Under the pieces are notes generated by a model. That model was given only the letters and a program-made list of their open reading frames with translations, searched no databases and was not told the origin of the DNA. Below are positions 57,201 to 64,000 of a stretch of 64,000 nt of DNA, piece after piece. Within the stretch, counting starts at the first letter, position 1. Each line of letters opens with the position of its first letter. Origin of the DNA: Triops longicaudatus (Eukaryota; Arthropoda; Branchiopoda; Notostraca; Triopsidae); the NCBI GenBank assembly GCA_022885665.1, contig JAGQDJ010000001.1, positions 124,001 through 188,000 of the forward strand, read 5' to 3'. Made by a program: the position numbers and the translations under genes.

Positions 57201-59229
57201 AAGTTTGTAAGTCGTTGCATCACTCAGAAAGAGCAAGAGGCAATTCAAAAAGTCCTTGACAAAGACTTAGCACATGTTCTTATTCACCTGCTGCAAGAGC
57301 CTATTCAACCTAGCACCTGACGATCAAGTCACGTCTTTTGTTTTACTTTACAACATCAACAACCCGCCATGAGTTACTAGTTTTCTTTTGAATTTTGCAG
57401 AGTCCACCTTCGGGGCTTTTTGCTTTAGCTGTGAATAGGCCTTCAAGGTTTTTCTTGACAAGGTCAGCGATATTTTATGTTTACGTTAATCGCAGCAAGA
57501 AGGAAAATGTAAACAGCGAGACGCAATTGCGTTCCTGTCCTAATAAGTTGCAACAGAAGAGCAGTTCAATTATTAAATTAAAAAAAGACTACAAATTCTC
57601 TGTTTGCATTAGTAGAACCCTGCGTTATTACTAGTCATGGCGGCCGGTTAAAAGTATTGATGTTGCGCGATCTATCGAACCAGGATCCTTCTTTCCCAAG
57701 CGGTCAAAAGAAATCAACAACAAGACATTGAAGGATTAACCAAACATTCTCTTTTCTTACCTTATCAAACAAGTTTCCTCTCAATAAGGCGTATATAGGT
57801 ACTTCTTTATCTCGAGGTAACTCGTCCAAGCCATCTAAGATAAACAAAATATTTTCCTGATTGTCCCGCATATAATTCCATAGTAACGCTTGCTCATGTT
57901 CGCGCTCTTGGGGGTAAAGCTCCTTGAAAATATAGTCTTGCAAATCTCCCTAGATATTTAAAACATCGTCAGTTACAAGTATGTCTAATGTTGCAACTCA
58001 ACAACTTTACCTGAAAATCGCGTAGTTGTATAAGAAAAACGAGCGTAAAACGATGTACATATGGTCGGCCTGAAGCCCAGTCCGTTGCAATCCGTAAAGT
58101 TAAGGTAGATTTACCGTAACCTGGATTTCCTTCGATAAGCACTCGAGATGACCGCCCCGAATATAAACCGTCTCCCTGTAAGAAGTAATGCGTTCCGTCG
58201 ACTTAAAGGGATTCATAGTCTTAAAAATGGGATTGTCGTCATAAAGAATTTAATTGTCAAGAACATAATACATTTTTGTTGCAAAGAACTTTTTCCATGT
58301 TTGTATATCGTTCGTCAGTTCGGCCACCTCGTCGCTCTCCGCCCACCAGTTGTAAAGTAGTATAGAACTCATCCAGGTGTAATCGAAAGTCTGCACACCA
58401 CGGTAATGGATGAACTTCTGACATTCGATGCAAATAGCGCTTTTGCAAGAACTTCTGGACCTCTGTGACGATTCTAACTTGAAAATCACTGACGGCACTC
58501 GACGGCTGCGGTGCTAACGGAGCCTGGGAAACATATTTTTTAGTAGTAAAAATTGAAAAAAAAAATATTCGCGTATAATCGCGCGGGTACTACGATATCT
58601 TATCGTATGACGTATTTCAAGGCAAAAAGAAACAAAATAAGAACGCGAGCAAAGCAACTTACGTGGCTACAATGTGGATAATGCTTAACTTTAATGTGTT
58701 TTATGACTACAGACTCGGCTCGCTGGATGTTGTAGCAATTACTCTCATGTTTGACATTCCCTATGTGCACTTTATTGCTGTCACCTTTCACGGCAACATC
58801 CCCTAATGCAACATCAGTACTGTTACCACGTGAGGAACAGCTCCCGCAACCCGTTGCTGAATACCCATTGCCAAGCGAAAGATTGAGCGTGTGTTCCACA
58901 CTGTTGTAATTCCGACATTCAGACACACTAGGGCCGATGTGAACATTTGCACCATTGGATATCGATATATTCTGAGTAGAAATGTCCGTGACATAAGAAT
59001 TCGATTTTCCGAAATATAAATCGCCATATTCTTCATCGTCGTCTTCACTAGAGTCAGAATCTTTCTCTATATCTTCCGAGATCATCTTTATGTCTGGGGT
59101 TGGGACTTTTGGAAATTCCCAGGGACAGGCATCGTTCTTACTGCGCGTAATAGGAGTTAGTTCTGAAGTAAGTTCCAAGTCCGACAGTACGCCACAAATG
59201 CAAATATTATTAGACGCATCGGTTGCCAT
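51246..59229 (-). CDS. NLR-type NACHT-LRR receptor with unusual N-terminus
   Basis: Eight exons on the minus strand (59229-58663, 58523-58272, 58175-58011, 57949-57761, 56793-55410, 54316-53530, 53467-53284, 52430-51246) give 1570 residues. Residues 1-189 hold an acidic cluster (51-70) and repeated Gly/Asn motifs with VHIG at 96-99 and 154-157. The NACHT ATPase has a P-loop GNPGYGKST (289-297), Walker B ILFILDGLDEL (362-372) and the sensor ANVIVTSRP (392-400). A helical region follows (CPLTCLLLCVLFDD, LLHKTFSEFLAARYLYFLL). Several leucine-rich repeats follow (for example LTSVAIALDLNNMQLQTLC), interrupted by a Ser/acidic insert in exon 6. It is probably an intracellular innate sensor that oligomerises on ligand binding. 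No CARD, Death, DED, Pyrin or TIR domain is seen. Confidence 0.88.
57039..57320 (+). CDS. Antisense exon-like ORF in NLR intron 4
   Basis: Opposite to the NLR and inside its intron 57760-56794, a frame opens after a good acceptor (CATTGGCAG, ending 57038) and runs 93 codons to TGA at 57318-57320. The composition looks coding: a basic start (EESKKQKDGRRIKP), then REDRYMATFTETS, VRNISEVYGSAIYLKKF, CITQKEQEAIQKVLDKDL, AHVLIHLLQEP. There is no ATG near the start, so it would be a terminal exon or a retroposed fragment of a gene elsewhere. No family was recognised, and no other exon of it was found nearby. Confidence 0.35.
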   Translation: MEESKKQKDGRRIKPAEVWTREDRYMATFTETSVGSSRLVRNISEVYGSAIYLKKFVSRCITQKEQEAIQKVLDKDLAHVLIHLLQEPIQPST

Positions 59230-59809
59230 TTTGCATATCTGCGCAGATTGTAGGAATTTGTGTACGTATTAATTTTTTCACTAATCTTGGAATGTAGCAA
59301 CTACAATTTACATCGGAAATACACAAAAGACGAGGACGGGCACAGCACGGGAAAAGAGAGAACTAGCACATCCGGCTTCTTAAGCCACTCTCGGTCACTT
59401 GACGTTCCGAGCTTACAGCCAAAACACTAACGAACGCTGAAGGCCATACTAACAAGAACTGGTTTTATTCCTTAGCGGGTCTCCGCCTTATATGTGGCGT
59501 CCAATCTGAGATGAGCGTTCGAGCAACCTAGGGGATTTTTCCGTTGGCGGCGTCGTTCGTTTTAGAGCGAAGGGAGTACGCAAAAGATAAAGCAAGTAAG
59601 ACGTCATGAAGGAAATATAGCGGTTTCCAGTTCCACTGAGAAAGTATTTTCAGCAGAGTTCTTGAAATCGTAGAAATTAAAATTTCCTATAATGAAACTA
59701 GCCTTCTCCACGGCCTGCGGAACATGTAGGGGAATTTTAAGGCGATTCGAAATTTCGTTACATCACTGCTTATTCAAAATTGATTGAGATACTGCTTAAG
59801 CAATATATA

Positions 59810-59960
59810 ATAGAATCTCGCTATAACGTGTACCGGTTAACGAACAATCGGCTTGAGCGTACAAGGTCATCAGGCTCTGGCAAAACGCTTAAAAAATGTA
59901 CAGGGAAGTGGCTATAACGAATTCGCCTATAACGTATTTCGCCTATAGTGTACAAAAATT
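59810..59960. mobile_element. Pogo/Tigger-like transposon remnant
   Basis: AGAATCTCGCTATAACG followed by repeated CTATAACG and CCTATAACGTATTTCG resembles the terminal repeats of pogo/Tigger-type DNA transposons. A similar short segment (GTAAAATCTCGCTGTTCGTC) occurs near 21690. No transposase coding was found. Confidence 0.4.
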
Positions 59961-60153
59961 GAGCCATATGTATTACAGATGAAAACAGAAAGAACTGCTG
60001 ATTTGATGAGTTATTTTTCATAAAAAAGGGCACAAAAGGCAGATCTTGAGAAGCAGCGTCCATTAACACTTGCCATGACACTTGAAGAATAGAAATTGCA
60101 AAACTAAGAGTAAAACTACTTTTTAAGGCATTGCGGGTTATCGACTATTACAT

Positions 60154-60168
60154 AGGGGCGCAGCGAAG
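60154..60168 (+). repeat. hAT-like terminal motif, solo copy
   Basis: AGGGGCGCAGCGAAG is identical to the left end of the small element at 63678. It lies just outside the inner edge of the right repeat arm. No matching partner end was seen. Confidence 0.35.
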
Positions 60169-60794
60169 AGCTTATTCGTGTATTCCGGATTGGTCGTTTT
60201 GGTATAAGGGCTGGCCGTTTTCACACGTCCCCTCACATCAAGACAACAGATTTGAGCGTCGCGCCAATTAAGCCATTCTGACCGCTAGGTGGCTATGCAA
60301 TGCTTGGGTTAGGCTGGGGAAGCAAAACATCTTGTGTTCGCGCTGAATCATAACAGTCCGTTTCATTGCTAAGACTCAGCTGTAAGCTCTGACAGCCTCC
60401 AGAGAAGAAGTGTTGTGGGCACCTCATCGAAAGTCAAATTTGTGACATGGGATGAAAAAGTGAGTTTTTCCAGTATTGACGAACTCAACAGGAACATAGT
60501 CCAAAACAACAAACTGCCAAGTCGGTGTCCATTCATAACATCCAAGTGTCCAAGTCGGTGTATCAATTCCATTGGGATACTTGAATCCGTTCCTCATTAC
60601 AATTTTTTGTTCGAGTTCCTGACAATTTTTGGTTCGTTTTAGGATTCAATTATCCTGAACGACATGAGCTAATCTTATCCGTACTACACTGAAATGTGTT
60701 TGTGCAAAATGTTTGGCTTATTATCCAGTTCCTGATCCCTAAGCTCGGGTGGCAATTGGTCAAGAAAGTGGCCAAATCTTGGTGACAGCTTACT

Positions 60795-61155
60795 AGGTAC
60801 AAGTGATCCAGCTTACTAGGTACAAGTGACACAGAAACCGGGTGTACGCGAACACCGTTTGTGAATTTATTTATCGTTTTTTAAAACGAACGCTTCTGAC
60901 CCACGTTGTGCTTGTAGATAGGTTCTTCCCGATTCTTATAGGTTCTTCTAGATTTTGACTATCGATTTTTTTTCAATTAAACTGTGTGTATTGGCGTGCC
61001 AAATGAGTTTTTGCGGAAGACCCGAATGTAAGAGAGACCCCTCATATAAGAGGACGGGCTGTTATAGATAGGTTCTTCCCGATTCTTATAGGTTCATCTT
61101 GATTTTGACTGTCGATTTTTTTCAATTAAACTGTGTATATTGGTGTGAAAATGAG
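60795..61155. repeat. Tandem duplications in the right arm
   Basis: AGCTTACTAGGTACAAGTGA occurs twice near 60788-60830. An approximately 85-bp unit beginning GATAGGTTCTTCCCGATTC occurs twice, from 60916 and from about 61074, with a 155-160 bp period. Only one equivalent of the first unit is present in the left arm. Confidence 0.7.
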
Positions 61156-61316
61156 TTATTGTTATCATTATTATTATTTTTATTATTATTACTACTGCTA
61201 TTACTACTTCATTTTTATTCTACTTTCTCTGTTGCCTTTCGTATTACTTACTGATATGATTACTATTTATATTACTATTACTGTTACTATTATTACTACT
61301 ATTACCATCATCATTA

Positions 61317-61352
<36 letters not shown>

Positions 61353-61605
61353 ATGTGTTATTACTACACTGCAGTTTGACGTCTTGCTTCTCTAAGTTTC
61401 CGGAGTCTTTTCAAAGTTGGTTTTTCACTCTTCTCTGAAAATGACGACCATTAAGTGCCAAATGTAAATAGCAAACCTTCAAAAGTTTCGCGTGCGTGTG
61501 CAAAATTTCTCTTCGATAGGTTTTCAATATTTCCGTGACCTAAATTAAGCCTAAGCTTATATATCTCAAGCCTTGTGAAATAGTAACTAAATACCTTTTT
61601 TCTTA

Positions 61606-62093
61606 GATAACTACTCCGTACGGTGCAGAAACGATTCGCTATCGAACAAAAGTTGCTTTCGTCCGTGAAAGTGCTAAGAAATCCATCTGACTCTACCCAA
61701 ATCGAAGAAACTATTGAAAGAGCAATGACAACGCATACCAACAGCAATAGAAGCTTGAAGGAGCCGTTGAGCGATGCCGGTAGTGACAGTGGCGCCAGTG
61801 GCTCCAGCCGAACCAGTATCGAAGAAGAAGTTCGCCTCTCCGGTTTTTGTGACTGAAAACTACAACGATTCGATGCCCAAAAGCCGCAGCATGTCACATG
61901 TTGGAAAGCTTTTCCAATCTAACGAGGCTATGGAACCTATTCGTAAGCAATTGGTTACAATTGACCCCGATTTACTCGTTCTAGAGCCATTACGAAGAAA
62001 TAAGACCCTGTAAGTTGAGCTTTGTCCTACGTTGCACATTTTTAATATTTTAAATATTTTATTTTAATATTTTACTTTACTTTTCAGACAGTG
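61606..62093 (+). pseudogene. Exon-like gene fragment carried by the right repeat arm
   Basis: After a strong acceptor (CTTTTTTCTTAG, ending 61606) one frame reads to 61856 with a Ser/Gly-rich end (GSDSGASGSSRTSIEEEVRL). An overlapping frame from 61774 reads PVVTVAPVAPAEPVSKKKFA and on to LEPLRRNKTL, ending at a consensus donor (CT/GTAAGT, 62011). The next acceptor ends at about 62090. The two frames overlap and cannot both be read from a simple transcript, so this looks like a damaged gene fragment mobilised with the repeat. No known family was recognised. Confidence 0.4.
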
Positions 62094-63486
62094 TTGCTGA
62101 ACTACTTGTACAAAATTATGACACCTGTTCCGTTTGACGCTTCTGGAGAACAATATACAAGCATTGAATGCTACTTAGACAAACTACCCTCCTGAAAACG
62201 CACAAACACGTTCTGGAAAGCTGTCCAAGTAACTTTTGCCTACGAATAAAAACATTGAAAAATAATGCTAATCATGCCACTAGGAAAGTGGAATTGACAT
62301 TAGGAAACACACGTGGAAGATTGTTTTCGTAACTGGTGGTGAGCATGCGTCCAGGATTTGTACCGAGACTTGAATCCTAGTTATAACGTTTCGCACCAAC
62401 GAACATTCAACCTAAGGTAAAAGGAGACGATATCTTTTTATTTATCGATTTTATTACGATTATTTTTTAGAAAGGTTCACACATCTCCGGATCGGTATCA
62501 TGCGTCGTATATTGGAGCAAGTGTTCTAGCAAATAGCGAAGGGTTCGAGCAAGCAATGGTGACACAACAGGAATGGAAAACTTTGGGTCCCAACGTGATT
62601 CGCCGATGGAATTTGTTATTAATTCATGTTAATGTGCATGATTTCTATGTCCCTTGCCTAAAATGGTCTTAATGCCTCTCGTTATACTATTTCTAATAAT
62701 GTAAAATTGCGTGTTTTTTGTTAAAGCGAATCAAAACGTGATACACAACATTTGTGCCAAAATGGCGCGTGATTATTATATTTTAGCTTCTTTCATCGTG
62801 AAAATACTTTATTTCAGACCAGTCAAGATGTATTAAAAGATTTCGGCTATGAGGTCGTCAGAACTTTAAAAAATACTATTAGGTATTTGTGAATTGGGGT
62901 GCATGAAAAAGCACCACGATTTTTTTTTACAGAAGAAAAATGCTTGTAACAAAATTTCTAGCGAATTAGTCGCGCTTGACAGCGACAAATCCACGGTAGT
63001 AACTTTATTTCTGCCAATAAAAGTTTGTTGTACTGGAACAATTATGATCGTACTTATTAATTTTATTGGAATTACAAAGATTATGGTCATTCTGACGTAA
63101 CCTAATTAACCGACATGTCTGCAATTTGGAAATTAAGGAATGCAAATTGTCAGTCTCGACGAGAGTATCTTGAATCTGTAAGAATTATTGCGCTAGCCCT
63201 TCAAATAAGCGAGAAAACTGAGCTTGAATATGAAATTATGCCCTGAGGGCGTCTCAGGAGCCAAAAAGTTGGAAATCCCATAAGAAATAACATGGGAAAA
63301 AGTGCAATGCACAATGCCAGCATCATGCTTTCCGATGTCTCGTTCACCCTTTCCTATCCCTTTTCCTGCTTCCCATGCTGTTTCCAGTGGTACTCTTCGT
63401 AATCCCATTTTATCGGGATATACCAGGATCCATAGGAATCAGGACAAGGAAGTTGGCCCTTTTTTCCCCAGAAAAACCAAACTTCA

Positions 63487-63552
63487 GACATGTGGACTCG
63501 AACCCACTACCTCGCGATCAGAAGTCCAAGACTTAGACCGCTCGGCCGAATC
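63487..63552 (-). repeat. tRNA-like pol III head, right copy
   Basis: On the minus strand CGGCCGAGCGGTC (A box) and GGTTCGAGTCC (a perfect B box) lie at tRNA spacing, with a GGACTTCTGATCGCGAGG middle shared with the left copy. It is better preserved than the left head and could still bind TFIIIC. Confidence 0.6.
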
Positions 63553-64000
63553 AGTTTGTATTTCTCTCCTTATTTGAAGTATAAATTTGACTTATAGTAT
63601 GTTGATCATTCACTTGTCATTTATGAAGACTAGAACTGTTTATTTATTATTTCTTATAATTCTTTCAGGTAGGGAACAGGGGCGCAGCGAAGGCCCCCCC
63701 CACCGAAATTATTTTCTTGTGTGCAAGTTAGCTCAGTGGCACCATCAAGAAAAAGTTGNNNNNNNNNNCCCCCCCCCTCCCGAAAAAAATTTCTGGCTGC
63801 GCCCCTACTATTACATACAATCGGCCATAATGGACAACTTTTTCGGAAAACATAACAGTTATTTGTTGCAACCTTCCAAGAAACTGACGAACCCGTCGTT
63901 TTTCTACAGCATTTACGTATTTTTTAAAATAAAAATAAACAAACAAATGAATATGTGTTTCTGGAGGATATACGTGTCTCGAAAGACTAGCTAACTACTC
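63553..64000. other. Flank outside the right arm
   Basis: AT-rich sequence holding a small inverted-repeat element and an assembly gap. No gene was seen. Confidence 0.5.
63678..63806. mobile_element. Small hAT-like inverted-repeat element with assembly gap
   Basis: AGGGGCGCAGC at 63678-63688 is mirrored by GCTGCGCCCCT at 63796-63806. Poly-C runs lie inside, and ten N (63759-63768) mark an assembly gap. The ends match a common hAT-type terminal pattern. The true internal length is unknown because of the gap. Confidence 0.55.

Larger units (their letters stand above)
59230..60210. other. NLR upstream region and repeat remnants
   Basis: Contains the NLR promoter region and, from 59810, degenerate transposon sequence up to the right repeat arm. 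No other gene was seen. Confidence 0.5.
60211..63552 (-). repeat. Right arm of large inverted repeat
   Basis: Reverse complement of the left arm, starting at CTGGCCGTTTTCACACG and ending with the tRNA-like head. It is about 430 bp longer than the left arm because it keeps the segment 61886-62090, which the left arm lost, and carries a tandem duplication at 60914-61155. The order of shared landmarks is preserved throughout. Divergence of about 10 percent with indels suggests an old duplication or insertion. Confidence 0.85.

Noticed and set aside
59821..60081. Minus-strand ORF ending in a Leu/Arg-rich stretch
   Set aside because: It translates the pogo-like terminal repeat and flanking sequence; no transposase motif is present.
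1..64000. CRISPR arrays, bacterial operons or viral genes
   Set aside because: No spaced direct-repeat array, no Shine-Dalgarno-linked gene clusters and no viral protein motifs were seen; gene structure is eukaryotic throughout.

Overview
This is a nuclear window from an invertebrate metazoan. Genes are split by GT-AG introns that are mostly 50-85 nt long. Transcripts carry AATAAA signals. The proteins are animal-specific: an ELK-type ETS factor, a KANK scaffold, an ALDH1L folate enzyme, secreted trypsin-like proteases and a large NACHT-LRR receptor. The tiny introns and the NLR would fit a sponge or another invertebrate with compact introns and NLRs, but the sequence alone does not fix the phylum. 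No retroelement or transposase gene was recognised.

Layout. Two diverged copies (roughly 90 percent identical by eye) of a 3-kb repeat lie in inverted orientation at the edges (1-2908 and 60211-63552). Each has a tRNA-like pol III head at its outer end. Between them, left to right: a trypsin pseudogene and an intact secreted trypsin-like protease (minus, 3371-6364); a secreted YSP-repeat protein behind a TATA box (plus, 8957-9807); the nucleotide-sugar transporter SLC35B4 (plus, 10168-12592); 10-formyltetrahydrofolate dehydrogenase ALDH1L (plus, 13490-17497); an ELK-family ETS factor (plus, 18362-23473); a gene-poor 9-kb stretch holding a Cys-rich ORF with an in-frame stop (26624-26872) and a TTA microsatellite; KANK (plus, 32612-37989); an orphan secreted protein (minus, 38418-39750); HSD17B12 with two candidate alternative last exons (minus, 40823-45073); TAMM41 (plus, 46202-50876) with an intronless SWI5 nested in its first intron; and a 1570-residue NLR (minus, 51246-59229) with an antisense ORF in one intron. 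An assembly gap of ten N lies at 63759-63768 inside a small terminal-inverted-repeat element.

Most genes are housekeeping and do not form one pathway. HSD17B12 (very-long-chain fatty acid elongation) and TAMM41 (CDP-diacylglycerol synthesis in mitochondria) are divergent lipid genes. ELK and KANK are signalling and cytoskeletal genes. The most unusual unit is the NLR. Its N-terminus has no recognisable CARD, Death or Pyrin domain but has repeated V-x-I/L-G motifs in Gly/Asn-rich context that resemble amyloid-forming RHIM motifs. Exon models were built by hand from splice sites and frame. For all ten intact gene models the summed exon lengths are divisible by three.
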